Shown here one piece after another: positions 44,109 to 55,419 of a stretch of DNA of 64,000 nt; within the stretch, counting starts at the first letter, position 1, and each line of letters opens with the position of its first letter. The notes below the pieces were generated by a model. The model did not search any database and had not been told where the DNA came from. It was given only the letters and a program-made list of their open reading frames with translations. A program made the position numbers and the translations under genes. The stretch spans positions 36,721,502 through 36,785,501 of the forward strand of contig CM035808.1 of assembly GCA_020466095.1 (NCBI GenBank). The letters run 5' to 3'. The stretch is from Chlorops oryzae. Lineage: Eukaryota; Arthropoda; Insecta; Diptera; Chloropidae.

Positions 44109-44750
44109 TCAGTAAACATATCCCCCGTTGGAGCCATATTGCGTATCGATGCCCGATGAGTATGTTGGCGCTGATGCGGCCGATTCGTAGTGTTCCTCGC
44201 CACTGGCAGCAGCGAAAGGACCTTGCTCCGATACTTTGCTATAGATTATACTGGGTCCGTAGGTTTGTGGTATGAATTCCTGTGCGGCTGGTTGTTGCTC
44301 TTCAGCTGCTGCATATTCGAAGGCTGCTGCTGACACTGAGTGTGGTTGCTGTTGTTGCTCTTCTTCAGGTTGTCCATACTGGAATTGCACTTCTTGTTGC
44401 TGCGATGCTTCGTAGTTTGGAGCTTCGAGAGCCAAGCTGTTCGATGGCTCGAATAGTTGCTGCTGGCCGTAGACATCGCCTTCGAAAGAAACTGGCGCCT
44501 CAAACGAATGTGCAGCGTGCTCCTCGTGATGCTGGTGATGATGGTCAGGGGGCAGGTAATTGTTACTCAACAGATGACTCACATCGGCAAGAGCTACTCC
44601 GAAGAGGCAAAGTGTAAGCAGGAGGAATTTCTGTTCAAAAAAAAGTGTGTATTATTTTTTTAATTTGTGAAGTTATATGGTTCTCTATGAACACTTTTAT
44701 AAAGCTTTTAACACATGAGAATGAGAATCTAATCAATCTTAACTAACCAT
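44109..44750 (-). CDS. YLP6: secreted Gln/Glu/Ala-rich YLP protein
   Basis: Exons 44750-44748 (ATG only) and 44630-44109 (stop TGA); junctions ATG|gttagt and tcaacag-type acceptor|AAA; 117-bp intron; 174 residues. Signal peptide KFLLLTLCLFGVALA, mature start DVSHLLSNNYLPP, then a His-rich patch (DHHHQHHEEH), Gln/Glu/Ala-rich sequence with Tyr, and the C-terminus IDTQYGSNGGYVY. The ending matches YLP4/5 but lacks their RRK tail. No Cys in the mature part. The exon design, termini and promoter spacing place it in the cluster; the function is not known. It has the clearest TATA box of the six. Confidence 0.87.
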
Positions 44751-44833
44751 ATTTTATTTTCTGCGATTTCAAATTAAGTCTAACGCGCTCAAACGATATC
44801 AATGACTGATAAATCAAAACTCTTCGGTTCTAG

Positions 44834-44842
44834 CCTTTTATA
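44834..44842 (-). promoter_or_regulatory. TATA box of YLP6
   Basis: TATAAAAGG on the minus strand, about 85-92 bp before the ATG. Confidence 0.7.
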
Positions 44843-45178
44843 GTAATGGCATAAAAAGAATTCGAAAATAATTCTGGCGCCCGGTTTAAGCTTGAATAAA
44901 AAACTTTAATCAATAACATTCGATATTTATATATTGAAGCGATTCTTTTAATTAAAGACCGAAAAGCAATTCAACCCATTCACCACAATCAACAAAGTTC
45001 GTAGTTGTTCATTCAATTGTGACTGCTTCTTTTGAAACTAAAAGATGAGAGCACGTAATAAAACCCGGTCTAGGCCGACATCGAAGTACTCTGCTTCAAC
45101 ATAATTCTGAAGGGCAAGCCATCAACTTGGCGCTTTCATAATTTCGACCATTTTCACCACCTACATACATATGTTATA

Positions 45179-45486
45179 CCCAGCGGCCAGCAGTGCCTAC
45201 CGCCTACAAAGTATACGAGACTGTAAGCGACCTTAATCTTAATAGTTACAAAGTATTCAAGATTGTAGGCAAACTGCCTGCCAATAGCTTACAAAGTATA
45301 CAAAATTGTAGTCGAACTGCCTTCCGTAAGCTTACTTGGTGGTGGTAGGCGTTTACTCTACAAAACGGCCACGATCAAACAAAAGTATACTAGGACGGTA
45401 TATGAGGTCGTATGCATTACCGCCAAACCGGCTTACAAAATGTATTACGATTCATCGCTTCTGTAAGCAGCATTTTGGCTGCTGGG
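45179..45486. mobile_element. Non-autonomous element with CCCAGC ends
   Basis: Begins CCCAGCGGCCAGCAGTGC, ends with the near complement (GCATTTTGGCTGCTGGG); flanked by TA at 45177-45178 and 45487-45488. 308 bp. The interior repeats 'gcttacaaagtata(c)' words. Superfamily unassigned. Confidence 0.7.
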
Positions 45487-45660
45487 TAGCTATTTGATTT
45501 GAATGGTCGGATCAAATTATGTGCTTGAAGCTTCTAAGTAGAGATGGGCGATATTTCTAAATGTCTCGATTTCGATATTATCGACTGAACGCAGTCCCGA
45601 TGCGTAATAGTTGCAAAAATATATCTTTCTCTCGATGGATCGACATTTTTTTATTGAATA

Positions 45661-46955
45661 ACAGGTTGGCTGATAAGTCCCCGGTCTGACACATAGATGG
45701 CGTCGCTAGTATTAAATGCATATTATTTTTATATAGTGGCAACCTTCAAATGATTCGTGTCAAAATTTGACGTCTGTAAGTCAATTAGTTTGTGAGATAG
45801 AGCGTCTTTTGTGAAGCAACTTTTGTTATTGTGAAAAAAATGGAAAAAAAGGAATTTCGTGTTTTGATAAAATACTGTTTTCTGAAGGGAAAAAATACAG
45901 TGGAAGCAAAAACTTGGCTTGATAATGAGTTTCCGGACTCTGCCCCAGGAAAATCAACAATAATTGATTGGTATGCAAAATTCAAGCGTGGTGAAATGAG
46001 CACGGAGAACGGTGAACGCAGTGGACGCCCGAAAGAGGTGGTTACCGACGAAAACATCAAAAAAAATTCACAAAATGATTTTGAATGACCGTAAAATGAA
46101 GTTGATCGAGATAGCAGAGGCCTTAAAGATATCAAAGGAACGTGTTGGTCATATCATTCATCAATATTTGGATATGAAAAAGCTCTGTGCAAAATGGGTG
46201 CCGCGCGAGCTCACATTTGACCAAAAACAACAACGTGTTGATGATTCTGAGCGGTGTTTGCAGCTGTTAACTCGCAATACACCCGAGTTTTTGCGTCGAT
46301 ATGTGACAATGGATGAAACGTGGCTTTATCACTACACTCCTGAGTCCAATCGACAGTCGGCTGAGTGGACAGCGATCGGTGAACCGTCTCCGAAGCGTGG
46401 AAAGACTCAAAAGTCCGCTGGCAAAGTAATGGCCTCTGTTTTTTGGGATGGGCATGGAATAATTTTTATCGATTATCTTGAGAAGGGAAAAACCATCAAC
46501 AGTGACTATTATATGTCGTTATTGGAGCGTTTGAAGGTCGAAATCGCGGCAAAACGGCCCCATATGAAGAAGAAAAAAGTGTTGTTCCACCAAGACAACG
46601 CACCGTGCCACGAGTCATTGAGAACGATGGCAAAAATTCATGAATTAGGCTTCGAATTGCTTCCCCACCCACCGTATTCTCCAGATCTGGCCCCCAGCGA
46701 CTTTTTCTTGTTCTCAGACCTCAAAAGGATGCTCGCAGGGAAAAAATTTGGCTGCAATGAAGAGGTGATCGCCGAAACTGAGGCCTATTTTGAGGCAAAA
46801 CCGAAGGAGTACTACCAAAATGGTATCAAAAAATTGGAAGGTCGTTATAATCGTTGTATCGCTTTTGAAGGGAACTATGTTGAATAATAAAAACGAATTT
46901 TGACAAAAAAAATGTGTTTTTCTTTGTTAGACCGGGGACTTATCAGCCAACCTGT
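45661..46955 (+). mobile_element. Himar1-like mariner transposon (irritans group), full length
   Basis: 1295 bp. Inverted ends begin ACAGGTTGGCTGATAAGTCC and match for 27 bp before one mismatch (left 45661-45691, right 46925-46955). Flanked by TA at 45659-45660 and 46956-46957, the mariner target duplication. Ends and protein are those of the Himar1 type first described from the horn fly. It sits inside an older MITE. Both ends are intact, so it could be moved by a transposase supplied elsewhere. Confidence 0.95.
45840..46887 (+). pseudogene. Mariner transposase gene with a one-base frameshift
   Basis: From ATG 45840 to TAA 46887 the length is 1048 nt, one more than the 348 codons plus stop expected for Himar1-type transposase. 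The frame changes in an eight-A run at 46059-46066 inside the N-terminal helix-turn-helix region. The rest is open. Catalytic residues of the D,D34D triad are visible: Asp in TMDETWLYHY, Asp in HQDNAP and, 34 residues on, Asp in LAPSDFF; WVPRELT and YSPDLAPSD motifs are present. As written it makes no full-length transposase. No other break was seen, so the copy is young. Confidence 0.93.
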
Positions 46956-47112
46956 TAATCTTTTGTTGAACAAAATACATCTTTTCGGAATTTAGTTCAA
47001 TAGTTATTTGTTTGTGTATAGGTACCAAGTAATTTAATACAATGTAATGGAGCTTCAGAATAGATATTAATTTGGTATATATAACTTCGTCGATATTGTC
47101 AGCCCATCCCTA

Positions 47113-49603
47113 TACCTTAAAAATTCATAAATATATTAGAAAGCATTACTTTTTTTTTTTTTGGTTGGGTGCGTGAGCATTTCTGTCAGGATTTCTGTAG
47201 ATTTATCCTTTATACTCCAGCGTAACACATATCAGTGGAATGCTTTGCAATTATCGTGATTTTAAGAAAGATTTATTTTTATGAACCAGGCCCATTTCGA
47301 CTTCCGATTGTGTCTGAAGTTGATAGAAAAGAAAAGATAAGTTCACCCGTTTCACAGGAGATCCAATTATGGACGGAAATAACTCGTAGTCTTAATGGAA
47401 TAGTTTTTTGAGGTTCATGCTTCATTGCTTGGTTCAAGATGTTACAAAATCCACACAAAACTAATAATGCCAACCAGCTGAAGCATAAATTATAAATACC
47501 AAATCAAAGCAAAAAGAAAATCCGATCAAATTTAAGAAACAAACAAATCGAAAAACCAGATTAACCGAGAAAGATTTTCGAGTTTTTCCTTTTTGTTTTT
47601 TCAATATTAAAGTAATAAAAATAAATATTTATAAAGTCTTTCAGGCGAGCGAAGGTGCTAAACGTATTATGTCACCCCTTAATACGATTACAGGTCATTT
47701 AGAAGAGAGGGAGAGAGAGAGAGAGAGAGAGATCGATCAAAAACCGATTCCGATTTGTCAATGGGCAACGAGATTAAGTTTTCTTAGTTCTTCATTGCAC
47801 CCTGCAGTGTATTCTCTACAGGAGATCAGTCCATCGGTTAACTCCTCTTCTCAGTCGACAATAAAATTTAAGCAGTTGAGCTTAAACGAAGAAGCATTTC
47901 ATCAAGACCGGAACTCTTTCAAGCCAATAAATCTTTTTGGGACAAAATTTGGCGTTAAAAGTAAATACATATATATAAATAAAAGAGTAACCGGTACTTA
48001 CCACAATGGGGTGACTAATTGAATTAACATCCAAGCTCAATAAACTAAGTCAATAAATCAAGAAAAAATACCGAAAATCGATACGAATTGGACGTTGATT
48101 AATCGAGCTGGCGTGATGAGCTTGTTCGATCCATTCGTTTATGTAAATTGCTTCAATTAAAAAAAAAATAAACTAAATAATAAAAATTAAAAGCAAAAAT
48201 GATCTATTTTGACATAATAAATAAACGTAAGAATTTCCTTATCTCATTTTTTAAAAGTATATATAATTTTTTGAGCAGGATGTGCATTGGACGTTGAGAA
48301 AAATTTGAAGATTAGTAAAAAGAAAATCATAGGATTTCTTCGTTTAAGAAATACCCTTAATTGGGTTTAAAAAAAAAAAAATCATAGAGTTGCTTTCGAT
48401 TGTGAAATAGAGATGGTAGAAATTACAAAGAAGGACTTAAGTAACTTAGATCGATATTGCCACATTTAAAACGCGACAACTGGTCTCATTTAAAGACGAC
48501 CCAAATTTCAAGATGACAGATTAAAGGAAAACGGCATAAAGTGGAAAAGGCAATTAAGAGCATGACAGCTGGTGACAAGCCAAAGTTTTTAAGAAATGCT
48601 GCTGCTGACCAAAATCAACAAAACGAGAGGAGATCTGTGGCATTTTCAAGGATGTTTAGTTGAAAGAGACATTCACTGATATGATTCGAGTTATGAGAAA
48701 TATTAAAGCATAAAATATAAAGTTGATAAAAATTTTTTTTTAAATAATAATAACGAGATTGACAACAAGGGTAGTGTGTAGGTATCAATTTTTTTTTTTT
48801 TTTTTTTGTGATAGGTAACAAAAGTAAACAAACGCTGAAAAAAGAATACTTGCAAACTTAGTCACTATTTGTGGTACAGTTTATCTAAAGGAGCATTCCG
48901 CAGAAAATGATACTTTTGTCCCGTACAAACAGGCAGAAACTAATATAATTACTCAAAAATTTGGGAAAGGGCGCTTTATTTCCTGTTAAGTATCTTAATA
49001 CGAGTACATTAAAATAATCTTTTCATAAAATTAATCATTTAAACATAAAAACTATCATGAATAGTATTTGTCCCGTACGTGGAATGCTCCTAAAGCATTT
49101 ATTTGATAATTTTTTGTAGAGTAATACAAACCGATAAACATAACGCCACTTTAGTTACATTGCACAGTTCAGTATTTCTAATTGATATCGAGAACAACTT
49201 ACATATTGATTTGCCTGGCGTAGAAAAATAGATAAAAAAAAAAAACAGAATTTTTACGATAATCGGAACATTTTTGCTATTTTTCATAAAGAAAAAACAC
49301 GCGCCCTAAAAACAGAACGCCTATGCTGAAAACAGGTTGAATGGCCGCCGAACCCATAGGTTATAAATGCACAAGATCGATATTAACATACCCAATATTC
49401 AATTACACGCACCGATATACCGATAAACGACCTACCTGAAAATATAAGTATGTCATCTATTAGAAATAATTTCCAGTTATCATTCGACCTCCGAAGTGTA
49501 AGCATCGTTACAGTTGCAGTTGTTTGAATCAGTGACGCAGAAACGCGTTGTTGTGCATTAGTGAATTCTGAGAATTCTTTTGCTTTTGTGTGCGGTTTTT
49601 GAC
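47113..49603. other. AT-rich interval without a recognised gene
   Basis: Contains a short (GA)n run (47705-47731) and long A/T runs. Open frames such as 47669-48022 are driven by the GA repeat and are rejected. 49440-49603 may be the promoter and 5' UTR of the small candidate gene that follows. Confidence 0.55.
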
Positions 49604-49920
49604 ATGAATTTCGAAGGACAAGGTATGTTTATACCATTCTGATATAGTTCATACTTCTAAATGTATTATTATATGTAATTTTTCCATGCTAAGTTACACA
49701 AGATTTCTGTTAAATTTTGACCTATGATTTAGATCAGCGATTACCACTCATAGCCGAAATTGGCAAAACGCAACTCATTTATACTATACGTGTGCAAAAC
49801 TTATTCGGTCGCCAACTGCCAAAGACGAAGGTTGTGTTAGCTCTATGTTTTTTTTTTTTGCCCCTTTGTTTATTGCAGCGTCATTCAGTTGTAAACATTG
49901 ACATTGACTACATTATTTAG
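49604..49920 (+). CDS. Candidate small spliced gene of unknown function
   Basis: Exon 1 49604-49622 (MNFEGQ, donor AAG|gtatgt), exon 2 49733-49830, optional intron 49831-49878 (gttgtg...ttgcag, strong pyrimidine tract), exon 3 49879-49920 (TAG). Spliced product 53 residues (MNFEGQDQRLPLIAEIGKTQ... ...VVNIDIDYII); if the 48-nt intron is kept, still in frame, 69 residues. No signal peptide in the spliced form; the retained intron would encode a hydrophobic stretch with FFLPLCLL. I do not recognise the protein. The phase agreement across a good donor and acceptor supports it; chance remains possible. Confidence 0.35.
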
Positions 49921-50033
49921 CACCGTTCGTCTTGAATGGGAAGAAGAGCACTTACTTTGTTAGTGAAAATGCTTATTGTAAAGCCATGTGTTTGGTGTGT
50001 GGCAATGTTATTGTTGATAAAAAATATAATGTA

Positions 50034-50607
50034 TAGGGTCATTCCATCGTTTCGGGTGTTACATTTTTTCGATGAAAGTATAAACTTTTATGTATTTTAG
50101 CCATTAAAGCACTTTATTCTCTTCGTTTCTAGTTGTTTTATCTAAATTTAAAATTAGAAAAGTTTGGCATATAGGATAAAGATTTGACAATTCGAAAAGT
50201 GCGCGTTTCGGGTGTTACACAATTCTGCCTCTATGTTCTGGCCAGTTTACATTTACTTGAAATGCTTCTAGAAAAATCTTCCTTTCAATTACAGGCCTGG
50301 AAACGAATAATATTTACTAACTGTCTACATCACATTTACTTTCAAAAGTACCGTTTTGCAATTTTTTTTTTAAATTTTACTTTGTTTCGGGTGTTACATG
50401 GCTCTGTTTCGACGCAAACCTCATTCAGATTTTCACTTGAGTACAGATTTAAAAGACTAATTTACTTAAGCATTACGCGTTGCTTCTAAACTTTTAGTTT
50501 CGAAAATTATAATTTGGAATGTTTCATTTCAACATTCACCAGATTTAATGCGAAAACAAAATATTTAGATTTTAAACCCCAGTATCGTTTATCATGGAAT
50601 GACCTTA
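50034..50607. mobile_element. Non-autonomous element with GGTCATTCCAT ends
   Basis: Ends tagggtcattccat and atggaatgacctta are inverted, with TA outside. The interior has three spaced copies of tttcgggtgttaca (50050, 50206, 50385). Non-coding. Confidence 0.65.
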
Positions 50608-53600
50608 TATCACTATTATGAGAATTTTCATAAAAAATATGATTTTTTAACTACAAAAAGTGAAAATGAGTAAAAAATTTGTTTTCGTTGCGATTTTAAT
50701 CGCTGCACAGTTTTTTTTTTTTTTTAGTTTCTGGCTTCAACTGAAACAAAACAAACCTTAAACATTTGAATTGTTTATAATATTGGAAAATTTTATTTTT
50801 AGTGCCAATATATTCATATGTTTTTCTCAGTTCATGCTCAACTGCAAAATTGCATACATGCACAGAAATGAAATGTTGTGTGCTTGGTAATCGCTGATTT
50901 AGATTAACGTAGACCTATAAAATTTGTCATGCATTTTAATTCATCCCCACCTTCTTTAAATTTATCGGTAAACAGTTTATTTTGAAAATAGTTCACTTCA
51001 TCTGCGTCAGCTTGCGTCCCCAGTTGATATACAGACTCAATATATACGAATGGGTATGGTTATGTAGCTATTATAACCTCAAAAATTTTAATAATTTTGA
51101 ATACTAATATCTCTCACGTGGGGATATTCTCCCTTATTCTCTTTTAAACAAAGACAGTTTAACTTCAAATTAAAAAAAAAATAATTTTTAAATTTATACA
51201 TATAAAGGTTCTAATAAAAGTTCTAACATAGATGGGAGTTCATTTAAATCCATAAAATAAACAATTTTGAGCAGGCATAACAACTAAAGTGGGCGTGGCA
51301 TTCCCATTATGATTGCTTGCTTGGTTTTGTAAGCTTTCGTTTTGTAGTTATGGAACTGTTGTTCCTATACTTATAACTTCTGTTATAAGGAGGACGGTTT
51401 GATTGTTTTTTTTTTTTTTTTTTGTGGAAGAACACATATAATACGCGTACCAAGCTTCAATATCCTATGTAGGTAAAAAAATTTAATTTTTTTTGGAAAG
51501 CATCGTTGTATGGGAGGTGGGCGTGGCAGTGACCGGATTTCCAAGATTTTTTTAGAATATCTTTATTTGGAACCCAGAAGTGTTGCTTTCAAATTTCAAT
51601 GCACTAAAACTCATCCTTCTACATAATAATATATGACCGCACGATATATGGGGCCGAGACCACTGTGCATTGAAGTAAAATGAATTCAAACACGCGCCCA
51701 TTTAGTCCATTTTAAATTTTATTAAATGTAAGCATGAATATTAATGCAAAACAAGAATATTGGTCCCAGAAATTAGATATATTTACACACGTTTCTTTAT
51801 AATGATGTTTTTTTTTCCATGACAAATAATTATTTGAATAAATTTCCTACCAAAAGTAAGGGCCCGTTGTAAAGCCTATTTGAGAATACAAATTATGCTA
51901 AACTGAATGGTTTGAGAAGTGGATATGTTAATTGATAGGTATATCAAGAATTAATTATTTATGACACTTCTTTGAGCTTTAATCGATAAATGAATCATCA
52001 AAAAAATAATATTATAAAATTGAATTTTTTAAATGATTTAATAAATTAAAAATTTATAAAAAGTGTCGATACATAAGAAAAAATATATCTTGAATGATTG
52101 TTGGTAAAAATCGATTTTCAAATCAATCAATACCCGATAACCATTAGAATTTGGACAGAGTTGGTACTGAGTACTGCAAATAATCGATTGAGAGAAACAA
52201 TTTAATCATTTAATTATATTTAATTGCATTAAGCTAACACTATCATTATTGAATAAATTCCAAAGTTCAACTTTAAAAATTTTTTTCATAAAACGATCTC
52301 GACTAATGGAGTGCTTTTCTCCCCCATCAACAGCAATCTATTGAAGTCATATTTATTTGAAATGGCTTTGTGCTTACGCCAGTATACCAAAGATTTTGAA
52401 TCGAAAAACCACAAACATCCGTAATTTATTGGGAAATCCGAGGAGAGAAAGAACCTTTTCTGTTTATGAGAAAGCAGAAGTCCGGTTCAGCTCGATGACG
52501 ATTAAGATGAATGCTTCTCTTCTATTTTTTCTTCATCATTCATTTAAGAACATTTACACCTTTAATGACAGCTGTCAAAACAGATGCGGGCTTTTTGATT
52601 AATGGAATTGATCTTGACGATCTGAAGAAATCAAAAAAGACTTAAAAAAATATGTAAATGGTTTGCTGCTGGCAACTGAACTCGCTCCGCGGCTGAATGA
52701 TTTCATCTCAAGCGAAATTCACACGCCCACAAATTTCAGATTTCAGACACGGATGAAAACAAAAGGTAAGAAGCCTATTTGCATTTATAATTGGAAAAAT
52801 AACAGGCATGAAAATAAAAGTTCTGGTCAATGGAAATCTTAAAACGACCAATCGGACCTGTGGGAATTGTTGATTGGCGAAAACTGGGATTCTAAATCGT
52901 ATTAATTGTCTCTAAATGCCAGAAAAGAAGAAAAAGGTCGGTTTTTTTAGCTGACCTTTTGGAGATTTTCATAGACACCATTAAACCATCAAGAAAAAAA
53001 AATAAATGCTTTTAAAGGTCTCCATTTATAGTGACCTTCATGGAATGGTATTTTTGGTTGGTTGTTTTTGTAGATAGCTGTCCGGAGGCCTTACTCTATG
53101 GCATTCAGTGCGTACCCGGCAGAGACGACTAGGGCCGCTTTGGGTATTGACATTATCGAAAACCTTGGTCAAAATTAGGAGCTATACTCCTCTCGTCATA
53201 TTTATATTAACAGCCTCAGCCAGACTAGCACAGCCCTATGTAATGCTATATTAATTATTTTTAAAAATTCTCTCTTCCTCAAGTCCCTCAACAGGCTCGC
53301 CTGTATTTAAATGAATTATTTTTCATCCTTTTTATAAAATACTTAAATAGATAATTGAAGTACTTGCACATGTTTTCTCTAATGGGAAGGTGATTCGTTC
53401 AATGGGTTATTCAACTCTATTCACAAAAATAAAATCTCATTAACTACTTATAAACTACGACGCAGCATTCTTTGTTCGAATTCTTGTCTATCAATTGACA
53501 TAATGAAAACATTCATTCGATATTTTTAAAATATGGTTTCGTTTTAAGTTAAAAATTTCAGAGCGAATATGCAAATAATTCTAGTAAAGGCAAGATCAAT

Positions 53601-54917
53601 TTGCTCTCAAGTTAATAGTCTGAAAACATAATAAATTTGAAGAAGATCAAAAATATTTATTATATATTATATTATAAAAATAATTATTTTAGGATTTTTC
53701 TTAATTTGAATAATGTCTTTGTCGGACTTGATCGGCTATGGCCTTTATCGGCTCAGTTAACAACAATCAGTTTCTTGGCGTAAGGATACTCACTCTTCAA
53801 AGCCATTTTCCTTCTCAAATCCAATAGAATAAAAAGAAAATCTTTTTATTGGGGCTATGATTGTGCGGGTATAGAGACAGTGATGCTATATCGTGGGATT
53901 TTTTCCATTTGGGTGAGTTTTTCGGTTTAATTTTTAGCCAAAAGCCCACTTCAAATACTCAAAATGATTTTTTCGTAAACAATTTTCTGTAGAAAACAGG
54001 ACAAAGGCGATTTTTTTAATACCCGAAGGAAAAGTGGCGCCAAAAGACTAGCAACACTGTAAAGAAGCAAGGTGATCATTTTCATATGACCATCTGACCA
54101 TGAACTTATTGCAATCCATTAGGGCTTCACTCATTTTCCAATAATCACTTCCAAGACGTTCAGGCGCACCAGCTGCAGCACTGTGGGTCTTTACTCTGCC
54201 TTCAAGATGCACAGATTCCTTGTTTACTTCTTCAGTTTTGGCGCGAGGCCATATGGCTTACTTGTTCCGAATTAGCTCGGACTATTTGCTCTTTTAATAA
54301 AGAGATGCTTGGCTCCGATGGGGGTAAATATATGTTTTTGCATTTATTGGCAAACAAATTCGTATGCGTTCGTTCCACGAGGCGATTATTGCGAATTCTT
54401 GTTTGGCCGAGTTGCAAATGTTTGCTCACTTGTAGAGTTGATCTTTTGGTGCTACTGATTTTTCGATGACATCGGTTGACATTTTTTCTTTTCAATCGTA
54501 GTCCATTGACTTTGTTATGGCGATGCTGTAAATCAGGTTTCGATGATGAGCTTAAGGCCTTTGTCTTTCAAATACGCATAGAATTGAATTTCAATAGAGC
54601 AAATTCAGTTCCGCATTTCAATCGTTCGGGTGAAAAAAGGGCAAATCTGAAAAAGTCTCTTATTTCACACTTCAAATATAAAAATAAAATCCCGAAATTC
54701 GCAAATTCATCACAATAATTTTGAGAGAATGATTTATGGAATCACAAATTTAATTAAATTTCGGGACGCACATAAATTTCATGGTCTTATCTGATCCCAA
54801 ATTGGTTGGCCAATTAATATAAAATATAAATAATGTAGATTATGAATCGCTTCTTGTGTGCTTTTCGGCCAAATTACATGCACCATTAAACTTATCAACA
54901 ACTGAACTGATCATTTA
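50608..54917. other. AT-rich interval without a recognised gene
   Basis: Two short 'gtgggcgtggca' boxes (51290 and 51520) are fragments of dispersed repeats like family D. No ORF with recognisable features. Palindromic 'ttataacttctgttataa' is at about 51372-51390. Confidence 0.55.
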
Positions 54918-55419
54918 CCCAGTGATGTCATAGATGACATATAGGTGACATTGTCATGCATGACATCTTGAAGGGATGCTGTTCACGTGCTTGAATCTCA
55001 TTGGCTATTGAAATTTAAAAAAGGCTTAGCGTCAGTTGAACGTTAGAACAAAGTGGCGTATATGATGACTGCTTGACTTGGAATCCGAAGATCGCGGGTT
55101 CGATACCTGGCTGTGAGGCGAACAAAAATTGTTAAAATAGATTTTTAAAAATTTTCGAAATAATCAAAGAGAGGGCAAAGAAGAGAGTTATCAAACTGGT
55201 TTCTATAAATTTGCATTTAAAGAGAAAAAGAGCAAAGTGTGCTGCTCTCAAATACTTTTTTCGCCATCGCACCCCGTAGCATGACATTGCCACCGGTGAG
55301 TTCACTGTCCAGCTTCTGTACAAATGTCATTCAAAGTGTCATATGAATTGTCATGCATACCGGATCCAAAGTCTCACCCTGACTTCATCGATGATTTCAG
55401 CGGGACATTTGCCGCTGGG
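54918..55419. mobile_element. 502-bp element with CCCAG ends
   Basis: Begins CCCAGTGATGTCATAGATGA and ends TGATTTCAGCGGG...GCCGCTGGG; both arms are rich in 'tgtcat/atgaca' words and the inner 'gtcatgcat' is inverted. Contains a tRNA-like stretch in the middle. Superfamily unassigned. Confidence 0.5.
55040..55115 (+). other. tRNA-like (SINE-type) fragment
   Basis: GGTTCGATACC at 55097-55107 is a pol III B-box/T-loop consensus, preceded by aagtggcgtatatgatgac, a poor A-box. The acceptor and anticodon stems do not close, so it is not a working tRNA; more likely a tRNA-derived SINE piece. Confidence 0.35.

Larger units (their letters stand above)
45541..47110. mobile_element. Host MITE (GGATGGGC ends) carrying a nested mariner
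   Basis: Left end gagatgggcgatatt, right end attgtcagcccatccc, flanked by TA (45539-45540, 47111-47112). Outside the mariner about 270 bp remain. A related copy, with shared words such as tatcgact, gttgaacaaa and gcttcaga, is at 56877-57810. Confidence 0.65.

Noticed and set aside
46012..46887. Mariner ORF as a free-standing gene starting at 46012
   Set aside because: That start lies after the frameshift; the true transposase start is the ATG at 45840.
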